A model generated the notes under the pieces. That model saw only the letters and a program-made list of their open reading frames with translations. It made no database searches and was not told the DNA's origin. A DNA stretch of 64,000 nucleotides. It comes from Microcella sp. GTDB lineage: Bacteria > Actinomycetota > Actinomycetes > Actinomycetales > Microbacteriaceae. Made by a program: the position numbers and the translations under genes. The stretch covers positions 2,170,001 to 2,234,000 of the forward strand of contig NZ_CP075524.1 of assembly GCF_025808395.1 (NCBI RefSeq). Direction: 5' to 3'. This document shows positions 14,926 to 23,365 of the stretch, one piece after another; the stretch's first letter is position 1, and the number at the start of each line of letters is the position of its first letter.

Positions 14926-16908
14926 ATGCCGACCACCAAGCAAGGGCGCTCGGGCCGCACTGGATCGAACGCGACGGTGCGCTTCAGCAGCGGGTTCTGG
15001 GCCGGCGTGCAGCGTCGCATCGGCGAGACCACGGTTCCCGCCATGGGCAACGACCTCCGCGACGACTCGGTGAGCCCCGCCTGGCGCAACTTCCGCATCG
15101 CTGCGGGGCTCGATGAGGGCGCCCACGCTGGCCCTCCCTTTCTCGACGGCGACTTCTACAAGTGGCTCGAAGCCGCACTGAACGAGTACGAGGTGCGCCC
15201 GACCGATGCCCTCAAGTCGATGATCGACGAATCGGTCGAGCTCATCGCGAGCGTGCAGCGTGACGACGGATACCTGCACACTCCGACCCTCATCGCGAGC
15301 CGCACTGCCGAGGGTGCCCTCGCCCTCGCCGACCGCTTTCACTTCGAGACCTACAACCTCGGGCATCTCATCAGCGTAGGTGTGCGGCACTTCGAGGTGA
15401 CCGGCGAGCACTCTCTGTTGACGGTGGCACGCGCCGCCGCTGGCTTTCTGCAGCACCTCGCCGACGACAAGCCCCTCGAACTCGCCCGATCGGCCATCTG
15501 CCCCTCGCACTACATGGCGGTCATCGAGCTGTACCGAGCGACGGGCGAAGACCAGTACCTTCGGCTCGCCGAGAAGTTCGTCGAGGTTCGCGACGACTTT
15601 CAGGGCGGCGACGACAACCAAGACCGGCTTCCGGTGCGCGAGCAGAAGACCGTCGCCGGCCACGCAGTGCGCGCCAACTATCTCTACGCAGGGCTCGCCG
15701 ACCTCGTGAACGAGACCGACGACGACGAGCTCGAAGCGGTGCTCGTCGGGCTGTGGAACGACGTGGTCGACACGAAGCTCTACATCACGGGCGGGTGCGG
15801 GGCACTCTATGACGGGGCATCGCCCTACGGCTTTCCGTGGCAGTCAGAGATCTCTCGCGTGCATCAGTCGTACGGTCGCCCCTACGAGCTGCCGAACACG
15901 ACAGCCCACAACGAGACGTGCGCCAACATCGGCATGATCTTCTGGAGCGAGCGGATGCTCGCGCTCACCGGTGAGGCTCGCTACGCCGATGTGATCGAGC
16001 GCATCGCCTACAACAGCCTGCTCTCGGGCGTGAGCCTCGCGGGCACCGAGTTCTTCTACACCAACCCCCTTCGTCAGGTGCGAGAGCTGCCGTTCGCACT
16101 GCGCATGCCCGGCGACACGAACCTGCGACCGATTCCCGACCCTCCGCCCTCAGACGCGCGGCTGCGTCAGCGGTACATGTCGTGCTTCTGCTGCCCGCCC
16201 AACGTGGCCCGCGTGCTCACGCGGTTTCACGAGCGAGCGGCAGCGGTCACGAGTGACGGAGTGCGCTTCACCCTCTACGGCGGCTCGACCGTCGATGCCG
16301 AGCTCGAGCCGGGTGCGAGAGTGCGGCTCACCGAGGTCAGCGACTACCCCTGGAACGGCACCGTCACCGTCACGGTCGACGAGGCGCCCGATCGCGACCT
16401 GCGTGTCGAGCTGCGGGTTCCGGGTTGGGTGACCGGCGCCACCGTCAGGGTCAACGACGAGGTGCCCACGGCTGTCGAGAGTTCGACCTACGCGGTACTC
16501 GAGCGTCGGTGGCAGGCGGGCGACCGCATCGTGCTCGAGCTTCCGATGCCCGCACGAGTGCTGCGTGGTCACCGGCTCGCCGAAGACGTGACCAACCAGG
16601 TCGCTGTCGTGCGCGGACCGCTCGTGTATGCCGTCGAGAGCCACGATCTGCCCGAGGGCCTGCGGGTCGAGCAAGTGGGCCTTCGTCGGTCGGCGGTGTT
16701 CTCGCCGATCACCGTCGATGTGGCCGGCCACGAGCTCGTCGCGCTCGAGGGCACCGCGGTCGCCCTCCCGCCCGCGGGCACCGAGCTGTACAGCGATGTG
16801 CCGCACGACGCCGTCGACGAGTTCGCCGTCAGGCTCATCCCCTACTTCGCGTGGGGCAATCGCGGCCCGTCGGAGATGTCGGTGTGGATGCCGGTGGTGT
16901 GGTCATGA
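14926..16908 (+). CDS. Glycoside hydrolase family 127 (beta-L-arabinofuranosidase-like)
   Basis: The 660-residue protein matches the GH127 (former DUF1680) family in length and motifs. It shows Glu330 and Cys332 in NETCANIG, and Cys420, Cys422 and Cys423 in SCFCCPPN. Their spacing equals that of the Glu/Cys zinc site and nucleophilic cysteine of the characterised Bifidobacterium enzyme HypBA1. An (alpha/alpha)6 barrel is expected first, with the DGYLHTP block, and beta-sandwich domains follow. There is no signal peptide, so it acts in the cytosol. The start is supported by AGGAGGG. It heads an operon with the RuBisCO-like protein and DUF1537 kinase, overlapping the former by ATGA. The family also includes enzymes on other sugars, so activity on an apiose- or rhamnose-linked arabinoside is possible. 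Confidence 0.88.
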   Translation: MPTTKQGRSGRTGSNATVRFSSGFWAGVQRRIGETTVPAMGNDLRDDSVSPAWRNFRIAAGLDEGAHAGPPFLDGDFYKWLEAALNEYEVRPTDALKSMIDESVELIASVQRDDGYLHTPTLIASRTAEGALALADRFHFETYNLGHLISVGVRHFEVTGEHSLLTVARAAAGFLQHLADDKPLELARSAICPSHYMAVIELYRATGEDQYLRLAEKFVEVRDDFQGGDDNQDRLPVREQKTVAGHAVRANYLYAGLADLVNETDDDELEAVLVGLWNDVVDTKLYITGGCGALYDGASPYGFPWQSEISRVHQSYGRPYELPNTTAHNETCANIGMIFWSERMLALTGEARYADVIERIAYNSLLSGVSLAGTEFFYTNPLRQVRELPFALRMPGDTNLRPIPDPPPSDARLRQRYMSCFCCPPNVARVLTRFHERAAAVTSDGVRFTLYGGSTVDAELEPGARVRLTEVSDYPWNGTVTVTVDEAPDRDLRVELRVPGWVTGATVRVNDEVPTAVESSTYAVLERRWQAGDRIVLELPMPARVLRGHRLAEDVTNQVAVVRGPLVYAVESHDLPEGLRVEQVGLRRSAVFSPITVDVAGHELVALEGTAVALPPAGTELYSDVPHDAVDEFAVRLIPYFAWGNRGPSEMSVWMPVVWS

Positions 16909-18161
16909 GCGCCCAGCATGTTCTCGCCACCTACGAGATCGAAACCTCGCTGCCTCTCGAGCACGCCGCCGAAGCTCTGGCCGGCGAGCAATCGACTGGC
17001 ACCTTCATTCGGGTTCAGCGCGAGAGTGACGACCTGCGAGCGCGCTTCGCGGCCCAGGTCGTGTCGCTCGACGAGCTGCCGCTGTCGGGCCAGACCCCGC
17101 TGCCCGGCTTCAGAGGCGACGCCCACGCGGTGCGCCGCGCGCGGCTCGTCATTCGCTTCCCGCTCGACAACTTCGGGCCATCGCTTCCCAACCTGTTGGC
17201 AGCTGTTGCGGGCAACCTGTTCGAACTGCGCGAGATGGCTGGCATCAAGCTCATCGACCTCGATCTTCCGAGAGCGTTCGCAGAGCGGTACCCGGGCCCC
17301 GCCTTCGGCGTGCCGGGCACTCGTCGACTCATGTCGCGCGACTCGGGAGCCATGATCGGCACGATCATCAAGCCGAGCATCGGCTTGGCTCCGAGTGAGC
17401 TCGCCGAGGTGGTCGACGAACTCGTCGGTGCGGGCATCGACTTCATCAAAGATGACGAACTGCAGGCGAATGGGCCGCATGCGCCGCTCGAAGAGCGCAT
17501 CAAGGCGGTGATGCCCGTCATCGAGCGGCACGCTGACCGCACGGGCAAGAAGGCCATGTACGCCTTCAACATCACCGACGACATCTCACGGCTCGAGCGC
17601 AATCACGACCTGGTTCTCGAGAACGGCGGCACGTGCATCATGGTGTGCGCGAACCTCGTCGGCCTGCCGGGGCTCGCGTTCGTGCGAGAGAAGTCTGCCT
17701 TGCCCATTCACGCGCACCGTGCGATGCTCGGTGCCCTCATGCGTTCACCTCAGCTGGGCTTCGGCTACACGGCCTGGCAGAAGCTTGCTCGCCTCGCCGG
17801 CGCAGATCACCTGCATACGAACGGCCCGCGCAACAAGTTCTATGAGAGCGACCCAGAGGTGTTCAACTCGATCGCCGACGTGCGCCGACCACTGCTCGAC
17901 TTCGAGTCGACGGTTCCGGTGCTGTCGTCGGGGCAGTGGGCGGGCCTCGCTCACGAGACCTACGCGGCCGTCGACACGACCGACCTCTTGGTCATGGCGG
18001 GCGGTGGCATTCACGGCCACCCCGATGGCGCGGTTGCCGGGGTCGAGAGCATGCGCACGGCGTGGGACGCCGCGGTGAGCGGCGAAGACTTCGCAAGTGC
18101 TCTCAGCAGGTCGGTGCCCTTGCGGCGAGCAGTGGAGGCGCTGGGCGGCATTCGTGCCTGA
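16905..18161 (+). CDS. RuBisCO-like protein, probable 3-oxo-isoapionate-4-phosphate decarboxylase (OiaX) or transcarboxylase/hydrolase (OiaT)
   Basis: The 418-residue protein has the RuBisCO large-subunit fold. Conserved elements are IIKPSIGL (active-site Lys), GIDFIKDDE with the carbamylated-type Lys182 and metal ligands Asp184 and Glu185, and IHAHRAMLGALMR with the phosphate-region His. The loop-6 block of true RuBisCO (GTVVGKLEG-like) is replaced by HTNGPRNKF, so CO2 fixation on RuBP is not expected. It overlaps the GH127 stop (ATGA), and the next gene, a DUF1537 kinase, overlaps its end. In the known D-apiose pathways, RuBisCO-like proteins beside a DUF1537 kinase act on 3-oxo-isoapionate-4-phosphate: OiaX gives L-erythrulose-1-phosphate and CO2, OiaT gives 3-phosphoglycerate and glycolate. 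Sequence alone does not let me choose; the LerI/DerI-like genes favour OiaX. Confidence 0.8.
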   Translation: MSAQHVLATYEIETSLPLEHAAEALAGEQSTGTFIRVQRESDDLRARFAAQVVSLDELPLSGQTPLPGFRGDAHAVRRARLVIRFPLDNFGPSLPNLLAAVAGNLFELREMAGIKLIDLDLPRAFAERYPGPAFGVPGTRRLMSRDSGAMIGTIIKPSIGLAPSELAEVVDELVGAGIDFIKDDELQANGPHAPLEERIKAVMPVIERHADRTGKKAMYAFNITDDISRLERNHDLVLENGGTCIMVCANLVGLPGLAFVREKSALPIHAHRAMLGALMRSPQLGFGYTAWQKLARLAGADHLHTNGPRNKFYESDPEVFNSIADVRRPLLDFESTVPVLSSGQWAGLAHETYAAVDTTDLLVMAGGGIHGHPDGAVAGVESMRTAWDAAVSGEDFASALSRSVPLRRAVEALGGIRA

Positions 18162-19440
18162 GAGCACCGTCGCCTACTACGGTGATGACCTCACCGGCAG
18201 CGTCGACGTGCTGCTGCAGTTCGCCCTCGAGGGCTGGACGGGTCGACTGTTCGTCGGGCGGCCAGACGCTGACCGCTTGCGCGCGGCGGCCGAGGCCGTC
18301 GACGTGGTGGGCATCGCCGGCATCGCTCGGTCGCTGCCGACCGAGCGGCTCGATGACGAGGTGCGGCCAGCGCTGACCGCGCTTCGCGAGCTCGAGCCCG
18401 CGATCGTGCAGTACAAGGCCTGCTCGACGGCCGACTCGTCGCCCGAGATCGGCAGTCTCGGTCGCGTCGCCGAGATCGCCGGGTCGGTATTCGGGGGGGA
18501 TGCTGTTCCGGCACTGTTCGCGCAGCCCGACTTCGGGCGGTACACCGTCTTCGGCCACCACTTCGCGGCCGAAGCGGGCCGCGTCTACCGGCTCGATCGC
18601 CAGCCGACCATGTCGACCCATCCCTCGACTCCCATGAACGAGTCGGATCTCACCGTGCACCTGGCTCACCAGACGGCTCTGCCCGTCGAGTCGATCAGTG
18701 TGACCGAGATCGGCGACTCGCGCGCATTCGCAGAACGCCTCACCCGCGAGCACTCGGTGCTCGTGATCGATGCGGTCACCGATGAGCACCTGCTGCTCAT
18801 CGGCGACGCGCTCTGGCGTCGCGCGGAGCTGTCGTCACCCCTGTTCGTGATCGGCTCGGGCGGGCTCAGCTCGGCGCTCGCGCGGTCGCGTTCTCGACTC
18901 GCGAGCACCAGCCCGCCGCTCGGCGCTCTGCCCGACGGCGACGGCCCGGTGCTCGTGGTCTCGGGCAGCCGCTCGCCGCGCACGCGCGAGCAGGTCGAGC
19001 ATGCGCGCGACGCCGGATGGAGCATCCTGACCCTCGAGACCCACGCTGCCGAGGCGACGGCCCTGAGCGCCCGCGTGATCGCAGAGCTCACCGCGGGTCG
19101 AGACGTGGTGGTGAGCGCCGAAGGTGCGCGCCTCGACCTCGAGACTGGCGTGCCGCCCCTCGAGCAGATCGCTGAGGCGTCGGCGCGCATCGTGCGCGAC
19201 GCGGTGCACGCGACGGCGACACGGCGCGTGATCGTGTGCGGCGGCGACACCTCGGGCAGGGTCACAGCAGGGCTCGGCATCGCGTCGCTGCGCATCGGTG
19301 CGAACCCGATCGGCAACGTCGTCGTCTGCATCGCCGAGGCCGAGGCTAGCCCCGTCGACGGCCTGCAGCTGCTGCTCAAGGGCGGGCAGGTCGGCCCGGT
19401 CGATCTCTTCACGCGCATCAAGCACCTCGACGCACCGTAG
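18154..19440 (+). CDS. oiaK: Four-carbon acid sugar kinase family (DUF1537), probable 3-oxo-isoapionate kinase OiaK
   Basis: The 428-residue protein has the two-domain layout of the DUF1537/OtnK kinase family: an N-terminal substrate domain beginning VAYYGDDLTGSVDVLLQ, and a C-terminal nucleotide-binding domain with PVLVVSGSRSPRTREQVEHA, RRVIVCGGDTSGRVTAGLG and LQLLLKGGQVGPVDLFTRI. The GTG at 18154 is chosen because it puts the GDDLTGS motif at the usual position and overlaps the preceding stop by 8 bp. These kinases phosphorylate sugar acids such as erythronate, threonate or 3-oxo-isoapionate. The coupled RuBisCO-like gene makes 3-oxo-isoapionate 4-phosphorylation the best inference. Confidence 0.8.
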   Translation: MPESTVAYYGDDLTGSVDVLLQFALEGWTGRLFVGRPDADRLRAAAEAVDVVGIAGIARSLPTERLDDEVRPALTALRELEPAIVQYKACSTADSSPEIGSLGRVAEIAGSVFGGDAVPALFAQPDFGRYTVFGHHFAAEAGRVYRLDRQPTMSTHPSTPMNESDLTVHLAHQTALPVESISVTEIGDSRAFAERLTREHSVLVIDAVTDEHLLLIGDALWRRAELSSPLFVIGSGGLSSALARSRSRLASTSPPLGALPDGDGPVLVVSGSRSPRTREQVEHARDAGWSILTLETHAAEATALSARVIAELTAGRDVVVSAEGARLDLETGVPPLEQIAEASARIVRDAVHATATRRVIVCGGDTSGRVTAGLGIASLRIGANPIGNVVVCIAEAEASPVDGLQLLLKGGQVGPVDLFTRIKHLDAP

Positions 19441-19447
19441 CGGCGCG

Positions 19448-22423
19448 TCAGGCGAGCAGCCTGATCGTCCACTCCGCGGGCTCGAGCGGCACTCGGTACT
19501 GCTCGGGCAGCGCCGGCCCGACAGACGCCGAGCCGAGACCCTGCTGGCGCTGGTCGAGGTTGAGCCAGACGTGACCCGAGTCGCGCAGCTCGAGGGGTGA
19601 CCGCGCGTCGGCGAGCTGCTCTGAGGTGTGCCGTCTGGCGGTGACGTCGATGAGCGGTGCACCTTCGATGCGCAGGGCAGGCACGCCGAGCCCCTCGAGG
19701 GCGAGCCATCGCGTGCGGCTGCGGTTGCCGTTCTCTTGGGGCGTCGGGTAGGGCACCGCGAGGTCGTCGATGTCGGCCGCGTAGCGCCCGACCCGCGAAC
19801 CCTCGATCGAGTCGACGTAGGTCTCGCCCGGCCCGTGACCGAACCACTCGACTCGGGTGTAGCCGGCCGGCAGTCGCCACCGGGAGCCGAGCCGTGGCAC
19901 GACGATGTCGCGCGCGCGGTGCGGGGTGGGGCTCCACGGCCCCTTAAACTCGACGCGCATCGTGAGCTCGAGCCCGCCGTCGATGGCACGCCAGCTCGCG
20001 GTGTGCTCGACTCGGTGCGGGTGGGCGGCGGCGCCCGTGCGGGTCACGACCTCGAGGCTCTCGCCGGTCAGGGTGACGCGCTCGGTGCGGTGCACGAGTC
20101 GGTCGAGCCCCACCGCCGTCCACACCGCGGCGAGGTCGTTGCGGCCACCCTGCCCGCGGTCGTTCTCGGTGGGGGCGCGAAACAGGTCGAGCCAGGGGCC
20201 TTCGACGGGTGCGCCGCCGAGCTCGAGCAGCCGGCCGCTGTCGCGGTCGAAGAGCGCCCCACCCAGGGCGATGCCGTCGTCACCGCTCGGTCGGCGGGTG
20301 ACGGTGCGCGCGGGCGGGGGCGCCGCACGTGCTGGCGCCGCGGGCAGCTCGAGGTCGGGCATCCGGTGCTGCGCCCACGCGACGACGTGACCCGCCGCTG
20401 CCCAGGGGGCGTCGTCGCGCGTGCGCGCCTCGACGGTCAGCCAGACTTCGCCGCCCTGGGCCGCCTCGGTGTCGAAGGTCGGCAGGGCACAACGAGACTC
20501 GCCCCCGGCGAGTGCGGCGGGCATCGGCAGTTCTGCCTGCGCGAGCCGCTCGCCGTCACGGTCAAGCGTGCAGGTCACTCGAAGGTCGGCGGTGTCGCGA
20601 GCGTGCCGTTGATTGCGCAGCACGAGGTCGCCGCCGTCGATCGTGAGTCGCACAGGCTCGAAGGCCTTCGCCACTTCGGCGAGCGCAGGGCTCGGAGTGC
20701 GGTCGGCGAAGAGCAGGCCGTCAAGGCAGTACCGTCCGCCGTTCGGCCGATAGCCGTCGACATCACCGCCGTGCATGACCCGTTCGCCCGGCAGGTCGGG
20801 GCGGTCGAAGCCGTGGTCGATCCATTCCCAGATGAATCCGCCGCTCAGGCGAGGGTGGGCGTCGAAGATTCGCTCGTAATCCTGCAGCGAACCCGGCCCG
20901 TTGCCCATCGCGTGCGCGTACTCGACGAGCACGAACGGCAGCGTTCGACGTCGGGCATCGTCGTCGTCGCTCACGCCGTCGGGGCGCGGCTCGTCGCCAC
21001 GGCCGATGAGCTCGAGCGCCTCGAGCGAGGGGTACATGACGGCGTAGAGGTCAGAATCTCGATAGCTGGGGTCGCGTTCGTACAGAATCGGCCGGCTGCC
21101 GTCGATGCTCAGGATGCTCTCGCGCAGCACCTCGAACCCGCGACCCGCGCCGCTCTCGTTCGCCATCGACCACATGACGACGCTCGGGTGGTTCTTGTCG
21201 CGGTGCACCATGCGCTCGAGTCGCTCGGCGAGCATCGGGTACCACTCGGGCTCGTCGGGCGGGTTGCCCTGCCAGCCGGCGTAGATGAAGCCGTGGGTCT
21301 CGAGGTCGCACTCGTCGACGACCCACAGGCCGTACTCGTCGCACAGGCTCAGAAACTCGGGGTGCGGGGGATAGTGGCTCGTGCGCACGGCGTCGATGTT
21401 GTGCTGCTTCATGAGCTCGATGTCGCGCACCATCGTCGCGCGGTCGAGCGTGCGGCCCGTGCGGGGGTGATGCTCGTGGCGGTTGACGCCGCGAAAGCGC
21501 AGCGGGCGGCCGTTGGCGAGCAGCACTCCGTCGGCGATCTCGATGCGCCTGAAGCCGATGGCGAGCTCGATGGTCTCGTCGCGAGTGCTGAGCGTGCCGC
21601 GATACAGGCGCGGAGCATCCGCGCTCCACGGATGCACCGGCACGCTCGCTGTCTCGCCAGCGTCGAGATCGAGGCTCAGCTCGGGCACCGCGATGCGTGC
21701 CGCACTGCCGTCGCCGACGCTCACGTCGACGCGCAGCGTGCCGAGGCCCGTCGCGGGGTCGAAGTCGGCGTGCACGTGGTGATCGTCGATGGCGGCCGCC
21801 GGCCGGGCGAGCAGGTCGACGTCGCGGAAGATGCCGGGTAGCCACCACTGATCTTGGTCTTCGAGATAGGTGCCGATCGACCAGCGGTGCACGCGCACGC
21901 ACAGCACGTTGCGGCCTGGCCGCACCGTGACGTCGAACTCGGCGGGCAGCCGACTACCCGTCCAGTGACCGAGCTCATGCCCGTTGAGCCAGGCCTTGGC
22001 GCATGAGTCGACGCCGCGAAAGCGCAGCACCGCGTGCGTGCCGAAGCCCTCGGGCACGTCGAACGCGAGCCGGTAGTCGCCCGTGGGGTTCTCGTGCGGC
22101 ACTCGAGGCGGGTCGAGCGGAATCGGGAGCGCCGTGTTCGTGTAGAGCGGACCCTCGGCGTCGCCGCGCAACGAGCGTGCAGGGCCGCCAGCGAGGGGAG
22201 TGATCTCTTCGAGCACCCAGTGCGAGGGCACGGCGATGGCATCCCACTGCGCGTCGTCGACGTCGTCGGCGAGAAACTCCTCGCCGGTGCCCGCGGTGGT
22301 CGGGCTGAGCCGAAAGCGCCAGTCGCCGTTGAGGCTCAGCCGGGGTGCATCACTGGGGGCGTCGGCGCGAGGTCGGCGCGTGCCGACGCTCGGCCCGATG
22401 CGCTCCCAGTAGGCGTCGTTCAC
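19448..22423 (-). CDS. Beta-galactosidase, GH2 (LacZ type)
   Basis: The 991-residue length and order of domains match LacZ-type GH2: jelly-roll sugar-binding domain (PSHWVLEE, FDVPEGFGTHAVLRFRGVD), immunoglobulin-like domain, TIM barrel, and the C-terminal beta-gal small-chain domain (TPHRARDIVVPRLG, EWFGHGPGETYVD). The acid/base Glu423 lies in MWSMANESGAG and the nucleophile Glu501 in FVLVEYAHAMGNGPG. There is no signal peptide. The GTG at 22423 overlaps the aldo/keto reductase stop (GTGA) and starts with a normal VNDAYWERIGPS; longer readings are Arg-rich. It is the last gene of the five-gene minus-strand operon and converges with the OiaK-like gene 7 bp away. Specificity could extend to other beta- or alpha-L-linked sugars, as in many GH2 enzymes of pectin loci. 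Confidence 0.9.
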   Translation of the reverse strand: MNDAYWERIGPSVGTRRPRADAPSDAPRLSLNGDWRFRLSPTTAGTGEEFLADDVDDAQWDAIAVPSHWVLEEITPLAGGPARSLRGDAEGPLYTNTALPIPLDPPRVPHENPTGDYRLAFDVPEGFGTHAVLRFRGVDSCAKAWLNGHELGHWTGSRLPAEFDVTVRPGRNVLCVRVHRWSIGTYLEDQDQWWLPGIFRDVDLLARPAAAIDDHHVHADFDPATGLGTLRVDVSVGDGSAARIAVPELSLDLDAGETASVPVHPWSADAPRLYRGTLSTRDETIELAIGFRRIEIADGVLLANGRPLRFRGVNRHEHHPRTGRTLDRATMVRDIELMKQHNIDAVRTSHYPPHPEFLSLCDEYGLWVVDECDLETHGFIYAGWQGNPPDEPEWYPMLAERLERMVHRDKNHPSVVMWSMANESGAGRGFEVLRESILSIDGSRPILYERDPSYRDSDLYAVMYPSLEALELIGRGDEPRPDGVSDDDDARRRTLPFVLVEYAHAMGNGPGSLQDYERIFDAHPRLSGGFIWEWIDHGFDRPDLPGERVMHGGDVDGYRPNGGRYCLDGLLFADRTPSPALAEVAKAFEPVRLTIDGGDLVLRNQRHARDTADLRVTCTLDRDGERLAQAELPMPAALAGGESRCALPTFDTEAAQGGEVWLTVEARTRDDAPWAAAGHVVAWAQHRMPDLELPAAPARAAPPPARTVTRRPSGDDGIALGGALFDRDSGRLLELGGAPVEGPWLDLFRAPTENDRGQGGRNDLAAVWTAVGLDRLVHRTERVTLTGESLEVVTRTGAAAHPHRVEHTASWRAIDGGLELTMRVEFKGPWSPTPHRARDIVVPRLGSRWRLPAGYTRVEWFGHGPGETYVDSIEGSRVGRYAADIDDLAVPYPTPQENGNRSRTRWLALEGLGVPALRIEGAPLIDVTARRHTSEQLADARSPLELRDSGHVWLNLDQRQQGLGSASVGPALPEQYRVPLEPAEWTIRLLA

Positions 22424-23355
22424 GCCCCGGCACCGGCGAAAGGCGAGGGGGCGGGGCCGAGATCGGCGAGCTCGCTCCACACTTCGTCGGGCGGCACCGC
22501 AGCGGCCATGGCCTCGAGCTCGGCCATGCGCTCGGGCCGCGAGATGCCGACGACGGTCGTGTCGACGAGCGGCGAGCGCAGCGAATGGTGCAACGCCACG
22601 GTGCGCAGCTCGACGCCGTGTCGCGCGCACACGGCGCGAGCCGAGTCGAGCCACTGCTGCAGGCTGCTGTCGATCTCGCGGTAGCCGTAGCGATCTGCTC
22701 GACCCGCCCCCAGAATGCCCCCACCGAAGGGCGCCGCGTTCATGACGCCCATGCCGAGCGAGCGGGCCTTCTCGAACAGCTCACGGGCGTCGCTGTCGAC
22801 GATCGTGAACCGGTTGTGGCTCAGCAGCACGTCGAGGGCTCCCTCGTCGACGAATCGCTCGAGCAGCGGCAGCGGGCCTGCGGCGATGCCGATCGCTCGA
22901 ACGAGACCCTGCTCCTTGAGCTCGCGCAGGCCCTCGACCGCTCCGCCGGGGGCGAGCGCCTCGTCGATCGTGACGGTGTACGGGTCGTGCAGGTGCAGCA
23001 GTTCGAACCGCTCGAGCCCGAGCCGTTCGCGGCTCTCGTCGAACGAGCGCCAGACCCGGTCTCGATCGAAGGCGCCGGTCTCGGGGTCGCGGTCGACCTT
23101 GGTGATGATCGTCGGCAGGGCGTCGCCGGTCGACTGCCGCAGTGCATCGCCGAGCACCTCTTCGCTGCGCCCGCCCGCGTACTCGTTCGACGTGTCGATC
23201 GCACGGAACGGGCCGGTGAGCATCGCCGCGGCGAGGGCCAGGGCATCCGCGTCATCGATGCCGCGACGGGTGTCGCGCCCGAGGCCCGAGGTTCCGAGCG
23301 TGATGGCGCTCACGGGCAGGCCTGAGGCGCCGAGGGTGCGGGGTGCATTCGTCAT
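22420..23355 (-). CDS. Aldo/keto reductase, aldose 1-dehydrogenase-like
   Basis: The 311-residue protein is an aldo/keto reductase barrel: LGTSGLGRDT, the catalytic Asp/Tyr block FRAIDTSNEYAGGRSEEVLG, IITKVDRD, and the His-containing LHLHDPYTV. It resembles the branch with D-threo-aldose and L-fucose/L-galactose 1-dehydrogenases, which oxidise a sugar to its lactone. It lies between the apiosidase-like gene and beta-galactosidase in one operon, so oxidation of the released apiose at C1 is a reasonable inference; reduction of an aldehyde cannot be excluded. Only 10 bp separate it from the upstream gene. Confidence 0.8.
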   Translation of the reverse strand: MTNAPRTLGASGLPVSAITLGTSGLGRDTRRGIDDADALALAAAMLTGPFRAIDTSNEYAGGRSEEVLGDALRQSTGDALPTIITKVDRDPETGAFDRDRVWRSFDESRERLGLERFELLHLHDPYTVTIDEALAPGGAVEGLRELKEQGLVRAIGIAAGPLPLLERFVDEGALDVLLSHNRFTIVDSDARELFEKARSLGMGVMNAAPFGGGILGAGRADRYGYREIDSSLQQWLDSARAVCARHGVELRTVALHHSLRSPLVDTTVVGISRPERMAELEAMAAAVPPDEVWSELADLGPAPSPFAGAGA

Positions 23356-23365
23356 GGGGTCTCCG

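Noticed and set aside
16905..18161. True RuBisCO and carbon fixation
   Set aside because: The loop-6 lysine block is not present and there is no phosphoribulokinase or small subunit; the partner is a DUF1537 kinase. A RuBisCO-like protein fits better.
19628..21841. Open reading frame of 737 codons antisense to the beta-galactosidase gene
   Set aside because: It is a by-product of high GC third positions. The protein has no recognisable motif, while the opposite strand carries all GH2 catalytic blocks.
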